From Arcuatula senhousia (lineage: Eukaryota > Mollusca > Bivalvia > Mytilida > Mytilidae), in contig OZ020309.1 in assembly GCA_963971305.1 (NCBI GenBank), positions 18,655,001-18,719,000 on the forward strand: a DNA stretch of 64,000 nt, in the 5' to 3' direction. Below the pieces are notes generated by a model. That model worked only from the letters and a program-made list of their open reading frames with translations. It was not told the DNA's origin and ran no database searches. The translations under genes and the position numbers were made by a program. Positions 11,251-22,676 of the stretch are shown in pieces. Position 1 is the first letter of the stretch. Every line of letters starts with the position of its first letter.

Positions 11251-12090
11251 TCTTGTTTGCACTTGTAATAATTAATTATTTACTGAAAATCACTTTTTTT
11301 CACAAAATTCTACAACGAAAAGGTAATCAAATAATCAAAAAGAAGGGGGTATCGAAAATGCGCAAGCCCTTTTCTTTTAACTTGGTTCGTCCGTCCATCT
11401 CTGTCTGTCCGTCCTGTCCTGTGAACACTTAAACTTAAAACTTTTAGGCGTAGAGAACTTAAGTTTTACACGTGATTCAGAACTTATTTCTTTATCTAAC
11501 CAATATTGGCCTGGCAATTCGCTCATGTATGAATCTATTAGCTATCCATAGTAAGTTACAGTATATCATAGTCTTGCGTTCGTTTCTGTCTTGTTATTCA
11601 AATTTAGTTAACGCTTATCTTCGTTACCCTTCGCAATAGAACTCTAAGCGAATTTACGTTTTCCAACGCAAGTCTTCGTTTCTATACGCTATTCATATTT
11701 TATCATCGTACTGATTCGTCGGGATCAGACTGGCGCGATGAAGGACGATGCATGACGAATGATAAAAAAATGATAAACGAACAATTACCGTACATTAAAT
11801 AAGAGATGCGATTTCAAACAGATGATAGACGAATTTTAAATTCGTCGGGAAATTTTGAACATGTTCAAAATTAACCGACGAATTTGAAGAATCGCAACTG
11901 TTAGTTCCAAAGGCTTCCGAAGGCTTACGAAACCGAAAACTAAGGGTAACTATGGTTTACTATCAATTACGATTTCAAACTATTTTTAAAAAACTACTAT
12001 TCGCCGGTCATCGCAACCCTTATTTCATGCAATTCGGTTAAGTGTGAGGGGCTATATTGATTTATTTGTCTGTCTATCTTTTTACTGACT
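11251..12090. other. Intergenic, repeat-like, no gene
   Basis: It contains a CCGTCCATCTCTGTCTGTCCGTCC motif at about 11388-11415, like the ends of other dispersed repeats here, and a TTCG/GAAT-rich stretch at 11600-11990 made of diverged short repeats. TTCGTTACCCTTCG at about 11622 is the reverse complement of a 14-mer near 9454, which is too little to define an element. Confidence 0.4.
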
Positions 12091-12169
12091 GTTGGACAGG
12101 ACTAAAAACTACGGAACTACAGATACAGGTAGAACAAAATACTCCTTGTTTTTCGAAACAGGAGGAATT

Positions 12170-12412
12170 AATTTTTCTAATCTACAGAGCAATATACCTA
12201 CTTCTCCTGCATACGGTGTTTATATTTCACAACTTATTCGATATGCCAGAGTCACAGATTTTTTGATCAGACACCGATTTCTTCGTGACCGACTTTTGGA
12301 GCAGGGCTATAAGAAAATACGTCTCGTACGATCACTAAAAAAATTCTTTCATCATTATCAGCCACTAGTAGAAAAGTTCAAAATTGAGTTAAAAGATATG
12401 ATAGTAAATTGA
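12170..12412 (+). pseudogene. C-terminal tail of a retroelement reverse-transcriptase protein
   Basis: The frame reads NIPTSPAYGVYISQLIRYAR, then DFLIRHRFLRDRLLEQGYKK and RSLKKFFHHYQPLVEK before a stop at 12410-12412. I recognise AYGVYISQLIRYAR..DFL..LL.QGY..RL..SLKKF as the C-terminal tail that recurs on RT-related proteins in mollusc genomes. The upstream RT domain is missing, so this is a truncated copy. Its 3' untranslated part continues to about 12720 and is repeated alone at 20095-20380. Confidence 0.6.
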
Positions 12413-12720
12413 TTTATTTGGTGTTTGACTGGTCTGCTGTACTGAGATGATCACCTCAATCCCCTATTGTGTCTCACAGCTATGTTGTGTTCTATGGTCA
12501 TTACCGGATCCTAAGATCGCAATGGAAGAGGAAGGTTTGGCGCCATAAAATTTGGTTTAACCCACCATTTCGTTTGAAATGCCTGTACCAAGTCAGGACC
12601 ATTGCGATCCACCAATTTTCCGGTATGACTGCATGATTCGTTTTTGTCATTTTCTCTGGACTGTGAGATTGGTTATTCAAGTTCGGTAGTTTTGTTATTA
12701 CCTTTATTTCCATGCATGGA
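12413..12720 (+). repeat. 3' region of the retroelement; reverse copy at 20095-20380
   Basis: From GTGTTTGACTGGTCTGCTGTACTGAGATGATC through CATTACCGGATCCTAAGATCGCAATGG to GTATGACTG..ATTCGTTTTTGTCATTTTCTC the sequence matches the minus strand of 20095-20380 at over 90% by eye. One difference is a short insertion here (ACCTCA within GATGATCACCTCAATCCCC). The two copies are 7.5 kb apart in opposite orientation. Confidence 0.8.
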
Positions 12721-12895
12721 ATAGAAAGAAAGACAATTTAACAAGACCCGATCTAATCCGTCCGTGTAATGAGCACTCTGTTAGCAACATGCTACACTTT
12801 TCAGAAGTGATAGATAAATTTACTAAGACGGAAAGATAAATTTACTAAGACGGAACAAAAATCTTCCGATAGAAACCGGCCCTCGAGAAGGAAAG

Positions 12896-13468
12896 ATGTA
12901 CCATTGCGACGAATGCGGATACACAAGCCAAAAGTTGTTCAATCTACAGAGACAGCAAGAACAGAAGCATCAAAGAAAAATGGAGGAACCGGAATCGTTG
13001 AAGGAGGACCCGGAATAGGAAACTGAGGAAGAAGGAGAAGAAGATACGGAATCAGAAAAGAGTGACGACTTGTCTGAAGACGAAGAAACTTACACCGGAG
13101 AACAGTTTGATCCGTGGGGTGGCTTTATTGGACATGTGATGATCAGCTACAATGACGAACACAAAAAGAAAGTGGATGAATACACGGAAAAGGGTCACCA
13201 CGAAAAAGAGGCAATATCAAAGGCTGACTTGGATTTGCCCCCGCTCTATAGAGAAGCTCTAAAAAATCGCTACGTCAATAACATTATGAGGCAAATGGAA
13301 ATGGCACGATATCCACTCCACAGGAAGATCAAACAAACGACAAAACGACTGAGGGACGATGAAGAGTCTTGGAAATACGCTACTGAGAAGAGAAAATACT
13401 TGCTGGATGAGAAAATAAAACAGTTCAGGCCTGACGAGGTGAGTGAAGAAGACGAGGATGAAGACTGA
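12896..13468 (+). pseudogene. Zinc-finger-like acidic ORF with one in-frame stop
   Basis: From ATG at 12896 the frame reads MYHCDECGYTS..NLQRQQEQKH, a C2H2-type finger in which the first His has become Gln. An in-frame TAG follows near 13016-13018. The same frame then continues for another 150 codons: an acidic linker (TEEEGEEDTESEKSDDLSED), the block DPWGGFIGHVMISYNDEHKK, SKADLDLPPLYREALKNRY, and a basic/acidic C-terminus ending VSEEDEDED before a stop at 13466-13468. The finger plus the DPW..LI-like and LPPYR-like body recalls short single-finger proteins scattered through mollusc genomes, possibly carried by mobile elements. The stop and the lost His suggest a decayed copy. Confidence 0.5.
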
Positions 13469-13865
13469 AGCCTATTACTATTTTCAAAATAAAGTTTTGA
13501 AACTTAAAATCGATTTGTTATCCCTAACGCCCTATAAAAAGATCAAACCAGTACTTAAAGCCTACCCGACAAAGCCCGGCAAATTCCTTACAAAACGGTA
13601 TCAAATACAAGACTTAAAACACAGTAGAAATTAAGAGTTCCTTCCCTTAGATTGACACGAAAGAAAGAAAGAATAAAAAAACTAAACCTCTAAAGCTTTA
13701 CAATGACATATAACACACTTAGTATACAACAAGAAGAAAAAGGGATCACTTAATGGCCAAGCCTTGACTGACCACTGACCACTACCGACTCAAACAACTC
13801 AGAAATTGCAACTACACCTTGCTACCTCTCAAACGATATACGACAACCCCACCTTTGATAAGAAT

Positions 13866-15930
13866 AAGATAATATAAGATATAAGAAAGATTTATTTGAA
13901 TTCGGATTTGCAAATAACAATAAACACAAGCTCTCAAGAGCTTTTTTCCGAATAATACATATAACTAATAAGAGCACAATACAATATAGTTAAGACATAT
14001 ACATTTACAAAGACTACATGCATGCAAAAGACAAACACAAGAAGCACATAAAAAGCATATATCATTCAAGCACTAAAATCAAACTAAGCAAGTGATAAAG
14101 CACAGGCAAGTACTAAAATGCTACAAGCTATATATGAACATGCAAAGCACAAATTAATAAATAATAATAACTTAAAACAAGACAAATAAAAGGTTATACA
14201 TGTAAAGCAGAAAAAGTTATCGACAGGCTGAGCAACGACATAATGATCCATTCCAGGACTGAATTAAACTTTTGAAATGTTGAAAACTATTTTCAGTTCT
14301 GAAATGGTTCGGAAGGTCATTCCACAGTCTGGCCGCTGCAAATTTGAAAGAATTTTTGCCATACCTTGTTGATCTAACATGTGGTACATCCAGTATGTTG
14401 GAATATCTAAAAGAATATTTACAGTCTTTAATATGAACAAGATCATGTAAACACACAGGTGCTATTTTATTCACTATTTTGTATGTTTCTAGAGCCATTG
14501 TTCTAATCCTTCTTATATGCAAGGAAGGCACCTTGGCTTTTTCCAAAAGTTCCAGATATGAAGAGGAAAAATCTTCATAAACGAAACGAAGTGCTCTTTC
14601 TTGCACTTTCTCTAATTTTTGTGTATTTTTAACAGAACAGAAATGCCAAGCCAAAGGGCAGAAATTGAAGTTACTAAGAATAAAAGTATGAAAAATGGTT
14701 AATTTACTGAGTTTATCTAAATATGAGCCTAAACGTTTCAATATATTTAGTTGCTGAGATGCCTTCCTGCAGATTGTACTTATATGCTTATCAAAATTTA
14801 ACTGGTAATCTATATCAATGCCTAAAAGTTTTACTGTTTCTTCGCATGAAAGTACTGCATCTTGAATATTTATTTTGATGTTTCTCTCATAAGTCTTTTT
14901 GCCAACAGCAAGGACTTGGAATTTGTCAGGATTAGCTTGCATCTTATTACATTTAAACCATTCAATCAATACATTTGATTCTGACTCTAGTGTATTTATT
15001 AAGGTGTCAAAGTCTGGATGACCAAAAGACAAAGTATTGTCATCTGCATAATTATACAGAGTTCCTCTTTTTACAAAATAAAAAATATCATTTATAAATA
15101 CGTTAAAAAGGAGTGGCCCAAGGATAGATCCTTGGGGCACTCCTTTTTGGATACCAGCCCAGCTACTCAGAATACCATTAACTTTGATTTGCTGTTTACG
15201 GTTAGACAAATACGATTTTAAATAAGTGACTGAATTTGATGATAGACCATATGCTGAAAGTTTATCAAGAAGAATTTCATGGGGGAGACAATCAAAAGCT
15301 TTTGAAAGGTCCATCAGAACTGCTGCGACATAATAATTTTGATCTAGGGCTTTCCTCCAATCTTCTAAAAGTCTGAGTAGTGTGGTCTGGCAACCATGAC
15401 CTCTCCTAAAAGCACAAAGATATGGATTAAAAATAGTTTCTAAAAATTCAGATAATTGTTGCTCTAAAATCTTTTCAAAAATTTTGGAAAATATTGGCAG
15501 CACGCTGACTGGCCTGTAATTTGATTTCAGTAGTGGATCATTCTTTTTGAATAAAGGAGTAACCTGAGCTCTTTTTAGGTTGTCAGGAAAAATATTTTGG
15601 TTTATGGACATATTCAAAATTGTGGTAATTTGTGGTGCAACAATAGATTTACAATTTTTAATGACTTTTGCTGGTATTCCATCTGCACCTGTTGCCTTTT
15701 TAGGATTTATTGAGTGCATACTTTTTTTCAACCTTCTCACAATTTACTTCTTTAAAAGAAAAAATATTTTCTTCTGTACATATATGGTTTTTTATTTCTT
15801 TAATACTTGAGTGGTTTGTAGGGTCATATACAAAATCTTTCCCAATATTTTCTGCAACAGTGGAGAAAAAATGGTTAAAATGATCTGCTACATCTTTTTG
15901 ATTATTAACAATTTTGTCAGATAATTAATA
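13866..15930 (-). mobile_element. Non-LTR retrotransposon (CR1/jockey-like), 5'-truncated
   Basis: The minus-strand copy starts within the ORF at about 15930 and ends at about 13866. The 3' region after the ORF stop at 14217 carries a hairpin near the end (AGCTCTTGAGAGCT at about 13932-13945), then a tail of ATAAGA-type short repeats at 13858-13890. That terminal microsatellite, in place of poly(A), fits the CR1/L2 type of non-LTR element. No endonuclease domain is present. No target duplication was found by eye. Confidence 0.8.
14217..15740 (-). pseudogene. Reverse transcriptase domain of a LINE ORF2, nearly intact
   Basis: A 507-codon ORF covers the RT core. It contains NPKKATGADGIPAKVIK, NYRPVSVLPIFSKIFEKILE, motif A AFDCLPHEIL, motif B KGVPQGSILGPLLFNVFIND, the catalytic YADDNTL, and KLLGIDID, then a C-terminal region including RSTRYGKNSFKFAAARLWND. 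Upstream, 15745-15925 in a different frame reads VADHFNHFFSTVAENIGKDF, the normal preceding segment, so at least one frameshift separates them; a second near the A-run at 15718-15727 is possible. All catalytic residues are present but the ORF is 5'-truncated. The core is so well kept that the insertion is probably fairly recent. Confidence 0.88.
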
Positions 15931-18069
15931 ATTCTAAAGAAATAGGAAATGGTCACCTACTGGTCAGGCCTCTAATGACCACTGAAGACCACAAAGGAAA
16001 TCATCAAAGAGACATTGTCATAGTAAAGACAATGCAACAAACCCGAAAGGAATCGGTCAAGGAATAACTTAGTTACAAGCCTTTAACCGTACGGTGACTT
16101 TGCGGAATTACCTCCCCTTAATTACCGGATGTTGCGTCACCGGAAGCAAGATGCCCAACGAGAGCCAAGATGGCCATGTTGACCATCAATTAATTGAAAT
16201 GACGGTTGAAACAAACTTTTCCTAAAGCTGTTAGTGTTTCTACAATTAGCTAGTAAGAAATCGATAACCTGGATAAAAAGTATAGAAAATAAAGCACAAA
16301 ATACTAGTTTATATGAGGCAAAAATGTAAAATCAATCCAAACTAGGCCATTCTGGTTTAGTGCGTTAACTGGAAACATTGTAATAACACACCGATATATA
16401 CAATTTTCTAATAAGAATACATGAAACAATGTAACAATACCCATTATATTATACATGTTATGTTGGGAACGACATTTTAGAGCATATACTTAAAGAATGA
16501 AGATGTCGATTGTTTATTGTTGAAGAGCTTAAGTTGAATGTTAAGTGCAGTTCTATTTAAGAATCAGGCAAAACCCGAAAATGTTTGAATCATGATTTTA
16601 AAAACACATGGTTTTGACAATGCATTGTCATTCAAAATAGCCTTCTAATAAAGAAACAATCATTAGTCATGTTAGTTGTCATCTCCAGTGTCAGGGGATT
16701 GAGAAAAATTTCTATTACAATGATGGGGATTTAGTATGACTTGACACGAGTTATCTCCCTTGGATCCAAATTTTATATGCATTTCAACCAAAATATATCT
16801 GACACTTTTGAGTAGTTCCAATGCATTTTTTGTTACTTTTTATAAGCAATTTGAACAGTATTTTGAAGTCAAGCTTGTATTTTTTTTTTAATCATGATTC
16901 ACTCATTGCCTGATTTTTACAGAGAATAGCACTTAAAACGTCAATGTATTAAAGAAATCAAAAATACGATTAGTTCCAGACAATAATTTTTTCCACACCT
17001 GACGCGGGTTTTGTCTATTCAAGTCTTAATTAGGAGGGAATTATGATGATTTGTAAAACAAAAAACAAAAACAAAATTATTTAAAGCAATTACTAGTATG
17101 TAATATATATAAAAAAGTCAAAGGTGGCAGAATTTCTTTACAAATTTCTTTATTTCTTTATTTTTATTATTTTAACGTCTTTTTTTTTTCGTACCGGACA
17201 TTGACTCGAACAAAATATTGATAGAGGGAAGCAAATCCCTATGGTTATTTACTTTATAAACAAGATTGAGTAATTTTATTTAATTTGTAATGGACAGTCG
17301 TTCAAATAGTACTGGTGAAGTACTATTTTCTACATATTCTGGTTTACTTACATACATGTATGTTTGCTTTAGAAGTTTTGCTGGTTGGTGCATATGTAAT
17401 AGTCCGGTCGATTTGTGCAGGTTTTTGTGAATTGCTCAAAATATGGTAAAAGCATGGAATTTGGCATGGTGGTAGAAAATAATGTTTTAAACAATCTTAG
17501 CCATGGACCCAACTCGAAAATTCAAAATGGCGGCCATTTTCAAGATGGTGACGGTGAGGTCGCCTGATGGGTTATATAAATTTAAGAAATAAATCAAATA
17601 AAAATTATTTAATTAAATTATTAAATTTATTCAAAATTAATTAAAAATTGTATTTTGAAGCACTAAATTGTTTATAATAACAGTGCAAAATATTATAAAC
17701 AATACAATATATTAGAAGATGGTTTGCTCAATATTGAAAATGGCTGCCATTTTAAAGATGGCAGCCTCAGAAACAGCATATACCTAGAATATCAAATTGT
17801 TTTACTTAATGTGATTTATGACCCAAATAGGAATGAATAGCAATAGATATGCACTTAAACAAAATTTAATAACAAGTGTGAAGATAATCACGATTCTGTA
17901 TGAAGATATCAGGCGGGGAGTTTACAGGAATATACTGCATATCTGATAATATCTAGCCAAGTACACTAAAATTGTGTTTAGATGTGAAAATTGTCATATA
18001 TAATATGGCAGAACTAAAGAGGTATTCAATCTATCAACAATGGAAGTATCAATTCCAAATAGCCATTAT
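15931..18069. other. Intergenic, no gene recognised
   Basis: AT-rich sequence without credible exons. Around 17515-17560 and 17720-17770 the words AATGGCGGCCATTTT and AATGGCTGCCATTTTAAAGATGGCAGCC form small palindromes of the type seen in the dispersed repeats of this genome. Confidence 0.4.
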
Positions 18070-18622
18070 TAACTCACCTCACATAAGTGAGGGTGGCTTA
18101 TCTGATATCCCTGGCATCGGCGTCCGCACCCACGTACAGAAGAATGTCAAGATTCATACACGCTTACTGACAAGTGCCACAACAATGATATTGGTATGGT
18201 AGGTGCACCTAGCGATGCACTCTTCGGATGCTGGCTGTGACCTATATTTTCCGCATGGATGACCACTTATAGAAGAATGGTTTAAGTCCATTCCAGCTTA
18301 CTGACAAGTGCCACATCAATGATATTGGTATGGTAGGTACAGCTTGTGCTGCTAAGCACAATACATGCTTCGGATACTGGCTGTGACCTATATTTTCCTC
18401 ATGGATGACCACTTACAGAAGAATGATTTAACTCCATTCCTGCTAACTGACAAGTACCTCATCATATAAAGTGGCATGGTAGGTGCGCCTAGAGATACTT
18501 AGCAAGTTCCATGCTTCAGATGCTGGCTGTGACCTCTTTTTGCATGGATGAGAACTTAAAATTTTGAAAGTTACAGTCAATTTCCGCTTAGTGACAATAA
18601 TGCTTAAAGAGGTGAGCTTCGT
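18070..18622 (+). repeat. Hairpin-ended repeat with three units of about 180 bp
   Basis: It starts at CTCACCTCACATAAGTGAGG (stem CTCAC/GTGAG) and ends near AAAGAGGTGAGC. Three tandem units share CTTACTGACAAGTGCCAC, ATATTGGTATGGTAGGTGC, CTTCGGATGCTGGCTGTGACC and GCATGGATGACCACTTA.AGAAG. A diverged reverse copy lies at about 57415-57670. The architecture (terminal hairpin plus tandem body) parallels the 10021 family, but the sequence differs. Confidence 0.7.
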
Positions 18623-18646
18623 AATCCATAGATTACTTATATTTTT

Positions 18647-19345
18647 AGCTTACCTGACCCGAAGGGTCATGTGAGCTATTGTCATCGTCAGGTGTCCGTC
18701 GTCCGTCGTTAACTTTTCTTCAAAGATCTTTTTTCTGAAACCACCGAAGGGATTGATTTTAAACTGTGTACACTTGATCTTTAGGATGTCCTCTACCGAG
18801 TTTGTGAAATTTGTGCACGCCGACCAACCAATATGGTCGCCGTTGCTAAAAACAGAACAGGGGGGGGGGGTCAGACCATAGTTTTTAGCTTATATCTCAA
18901 AAAGTATAAGAGATAGAGAAAATCCGAAGCAACCTTCCTTCTTCGGCATCAAAAGCTTTACGAAACTCTGCATTGAGTCAAAGTTGTGGGACAACTCCTT
19001 ATAGGAGTTATTTCCCCTTAATCATCAAAATTCACAGTTATCACAGTTTTTGAACTTGGTCTTGAAAACCGTAAGAGCTATTTGAAAAGTTAGCATTGCA
19101 AAATTGTTCAACTAATTGAGATCTACAAAAATGATGTAGGGGTCAAAATTGTCAGATCAACCTTTTAATAGTTATTCTCCTTTTAGCTTGTTTGGTTTTT
19201 CAAATGGAGAGCTTTGTATTCTTGATCTTGAGACTGTGTTATCCTAACTTGTTTCTTTAATGTTACTTACCAAGTTCATGTAGGCAATGTTGCACACTAG
19301 GTAAGAGGCTTTAGCATAAGAGATCAGGTGAGCGATTCAGGCTAC
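18647..19345 (+). mobile_element. Copy of the AGCTCACCTG hairpin element family
   Basis: The start AGCTTACCTGACCC-GAA-GGGTCATGTGAGCT is the family hairpin, followed by CATCGTCAGGTGTCCGTCGTCCGTCGTTAAC. The body is a diverged, shorter version of the 10021 element (TTGTGGGACAACTCCTTATAGGAG, TTGTCAGATCAACC). The other terminus appears as GATCAGGTGAGCGATTCAGGCT at about 19320-19343, lacking the last GGCTCC hairpin half. Confidence 0.7.
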
Positions 19346-19840
19346 AATTGAAAATCAGAGGGCTGTTATAGGGAAATGTTTTACATCTGATTGTGATGGG
19401 GGGATCGGTAAAAGAAGAAATCGAACAAACCATGGATTTTTCTGCAAACTATCCAAAACTGGACGAAAGTCCAAGCATTCACGGACAATTTTTGAATATA
19501 AAGACTTGATAAAGGAAAATCAAGTTGGAGTTAATACGCCAAGAAGTTAAGAGAAGTGTGAAAAACGATAAGAAATGTTACCATGCAACTGAAGCAGAAC
19601 TAGCTCTGATTTTCAATTGTAAGCCATCTTTAAACAAGAGGCTCCCAGGAGCCCGAATCGCTCACCTGATCTCTTAGGCTATGTTCAATTTAACATAAAA
19701 AGCAATGGAACTCGGAATTAGTGGTTTTACACCTCAAATCAAATTTTTATTTCCCAATAACAGCCCTCTGATTTTCAATTGTAAGCCATCTTTAAACAAG
19801 AGGCTCCCAGGAGCCTGAATCGCTCACCTGATCTCACATT
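19346..19840. repeat. Inverted repeat and duplicated hairpin-element ends
   Basis: CAATTGAAAATCAGAGGGCTGTTAT at 19345-19370 reappears in reverse at about 19748-19773. Two direct copies of TTTTCAATTGTAAGCCATCTTTAAACAAGAGGCTCCCAGGAGCC..GAATCGCTCACCTGATCTC lie at about 19610-19675 and 19768-19835. These are right-end fragments of the hairpin element family, here duplicated and in the opposite orientation to 18647-19345. Confidence 0.65.
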
Positions 19841-20094
19841 TTTTTAAAATGCTGTAAATTTTTTGTTCAAATAAACTGCCAATAGTCTTTTTTCAATGCA
19901 AAATAATTTGGCTCACTTCAGTTCAAAAACCGTCACATCTTACATTGAATAACGGGGAAAAACTGGTTCCCGGTTTAAATCATACTGAACATCCGGTACC
20001 TTCTAACCATGGTTTTGCCAAGAATGAGGCCTCAAGTAAAAATAATCCTAAAAATTGACACTTAACATAAACATGAACAAATATGGGCTAAAAT

Positions 20095-20380
20095 TGTTTC
20101 TAAGTAAAGGTAATGACAAATTACCGAACTTGAATGATCAATCTCATTGTTCAGAGAAAATGACAAAAACGAATCAGTCATACCGGAAAATTGGTGGATC
20201 GCAATGGTCCTGACTTGGTACAGGCATTTCAAACGAAATGGTGGGTTTAACCAGGTTTTATGGCGCCAAACCTCCCTCTTCCATTGCGATCTTAGGATCC
20301 GGTAATGACCATAGATCACAACATAGTTGTGAGACACAATAGGGATCATCTCAGTACAGCAGACCAGTCAAACACTAATT
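20095..20380 (-). repeat. Solo 3' region of the retroelement seen at 12413-12720
   Basis: On the minus strand it reads TGTTTGACTGGTCTGCTGTACTGAG through CATTACCGGATCCTAAGATCGC and GTATGACTGATTCGTTTTTGTC. The RT-tail ORF is absent. It probably represents a severely 5'-truncated insertion. Confidence 0.75.
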
Positions 20381-20499
20381 AAAACAATTAATCACCATAT
20401 CTTTTATCTCAATTAAAGATATGTAAGTAATGGTGTACAGTTAGATTTTAAAAAGTTAAATAGGCTACAAAACTGGAGTGGCCAAAAAGCCAAAAAGCA

Positions 20500-21262
20500 G
20501 ATACACTAGCACATGAGGTAATATATCTGCAGATGGCACCAAGGGACAGTGCTCTATGCCTCATTCCAGTCTTGGCCCTTGTATATGAGTGGCTGCAGGA
20601 CCAGGTGGTCATCCTTGTGTCGTATGTACATGCATAAGCAGATATTAGCTAAATGGTTACACGTGTACAGACGGCACCAAGGGACGGTCGGTGCTGTATG
20701 ACACACACTAGTCCTTGCCAAATAAAGCAGAGAATTTTTAAAACTAATGGTCATTAAATCTTAGATGTCTTTATTAATTCACAAACTTTTAGTAATATAT
20801 CTACATTTTCGGTGTTGAGTAAGCAAATTAGTTTTCCAATCGCATGTAGCTGCTGAAAATTAAAACAGTTTTGATTGACTGTATGAAGCATTTCTGTTCT
20901 TTGATTTTCTAAAAACTTACAATCAAATAGAAAATGAATTTCATCGTCTACCTCGTCCGAGCTACACCCGAGGCATGCCCTACTTTGTCGGGGACCCGTG
21001 GTCGGGGAGTACCCTGATAACGCCCTTGTTCTATTCTTAGTCTATGTGCTGATATTCTTAGTGTAGTGAAATTTTTCCTGTGCTCTTGGGAATGAATAAG
21101 TATCAGATATGGTTCAGATCCGAAATTACATTGGAATTTGCCATAGCTGCACAATTTTCCATCACAAGATTTTTGCATTTGAATGAGCCATTTCTCTCCG
21201 TAAAACTGACTCAGTAGTTTTTTTTTATAAGTTTGAGAATTTGTGATGACTCACATTTTTTA
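20500..21262 (-). pseudogene. LINE reverse-transcriptase C-terminus, frameshifted
   Basis: The minus-strand frame ending at about 20948 reads GSEPYLILIHSQEHRKNFTT and LRISAHRLRIEQGRYQGTPR. After a frameshift near 20990 it continues RACLGCSSDEVDDEIHFLFDC, a C-x2-C-xn-H-x4-C zinc knuckle, and stops near 20755. This corresponds to the same C-terminal domain as the relic at 2-1073, from a related family. The 3' untranslated part contains two imperfect 120-bp repeats sharing GGCACCAAGGGAC (about 20534 and 20672). The catalytic RT is absent. Confidence 0.65.
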
Positions 21263-21845
21263 GGTCCCGAATACCTTTAATATGCTTTAGTATATATGCC
21301 ATAGATCCATACCGAGATTGTGCCTTAACTTAATTTAATGGTTTTGAAACCAAGTAGGCATCATTTAAGGATGTATGAGGGTGACTGTGAAAGTGAGGAG
21401 GTTTTGAAATTGTAGCCTTAAATCATAAGGGAATAATCAAAAATACAAAAAAAAAAAACTAAAAATTCGGTAGGTTACCGTACTCGTTTCAAAGATAGTA
21501 AAGAGTTCAAAATTTGGCAGGAAAAGGTTTTTTCTGTTTTTTCATAGCTTTAACATTAGCATAGTTTAGCTGTTTAAACCTGTGAAAAAGTGATTAGAAT
21601 TTGAAATAAATTTGTAAAACAGATATTTATGATGTAATGAAGACCTAACAAAAAAGAAAAATATGGGTACTGAGCAAAATGTTTTGCCTTATTTTAATGG
21701 AAAAAAACCGACATTCCGAAAAATGAAAAAAAATCTCAAAAGCTGACCCTCGGAGGCTCCAACATCCTTAAAATTGGAAATGAAGACTATAAATTTTCAA
21801 GACGATACCAATATGTAATCAATATATAAAATGTCAGACTTTTAA
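21263..21845. other. Intergenic, no gene seen
   Basis: AT-rich sequence with an A-run near 21450. No ORF of interest and no repeat recognised elsewhere in the window. Confidence 0.4.
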
Positions 21846-21995
21846 CCTGTGTCACGTCTTCCAGAATTCTGAACAGTACCTCCTCGTGGTGGAAGACGGG
21901 CCCCGCCCTAGCGATAACAAACTTAAGGATACTCTGGGACAGCCAACACTGGCGGTGGTGTGTCATGGGCTGGACGACCCATGGCACACAGCGAG
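21846..21995. repeat. Dispersed repeat sharing its end with 7940-7985
   Basis: It ends with CACTGGCGGTGGTGTGTCATGGGCTGGACGACCCATGGCACAC, which contains the palindrome GTGTCATGGG..CCCATGGCACAC. The same terminus closes the 7685-7990 array. The upstream part (GGAAGACGGGCCCCGCCC) is GC-rich compared with its surroundings. Confidence 0.6.
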
Positions 21996-22412
21996 TATTT
22001 AATATTAGTCGCTGCAGAAGCTATATAGCCTATAGTCACGACTATAGACACCCATCAATAAAAAAACCTTTGTCTATCGAAATTTTTTTTTTAAAGTTTG
22101 AATAGAAATTTTTAAAAAAAATCACCGACTGGTGCGTTTTTAAATGAAATACAGGGTCATTTTTTATATTTATAAAGTCAGTTCAAAGAAAGTGCTCAAT
22201 TAAAAAAACTTATATGTAGAATAAAATCAACAGTTGTAATCGAACAAAAAATGCTTCTACATTTAACAAATATACTTCCTATATTGTTTTAATTTATTTT
22301 CAATTGTGTTAATTTACAAATGTATACATACATGACATATATTTATATTGTCTTTTAAAAAAATGTATTTGTTTTAAAGAAAATTAAACAATTGTTTCAA
22401 TTGATCGGTCGC

Positions 22413-22676
22413 CTAGCTGTTAATCTTTTCCTGAACAGTCTCATCTGGTTTCTCAGATGATTTGCTGTTCGAGTTTTTACTAGGAGTAAAACATTGAAAG
22501 AGAGTCCTGTTTCTTATTTGTCTGAAGAATTTAAAGACTTTTCGAAGCATTTCGCGTCTTAATAAAATATAGACCCAAGGATCTAAAACTGGATTCCATG
22601 TTGCCAGTCTCAATGCCAAAATATCAAGCTTAATGTCCTTTGCTGAAGCCCCACTCTGGTTAATGACGATTCGTAT
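22413..22676 (-). CDS. EP4-like receptor, exon 2 (TM7 and tail)
   Basis: Acceptor ...TTTTTTTAG at 22677-22680. The exon opens [14 protein letters not shown], continues into TM7 and ends with a basic, Ser-rich cytoplasmic tail ([18 protein letters not shown], QEKINS) at stop 22413-22415. The short C-tail differs from the long tail of vertebrate EP4. Confidence 0.85.
   Translation of the reverse strand: MRIVINQSGASAKDIKLDILALRLATWNPVLDPWVYILLRREMLRKVFKFFRQIRNRTLFQCFTPSKNSNSKSSEKPDETVQEKINS

Noticed and set aside
9454..11640. Element bounded by a 14-bp inverted match (CGAAGGGTAACGAA)
   Set aside because: Homology does not extend beyond the 14 bp and the span includes an unrelated hairpin element.
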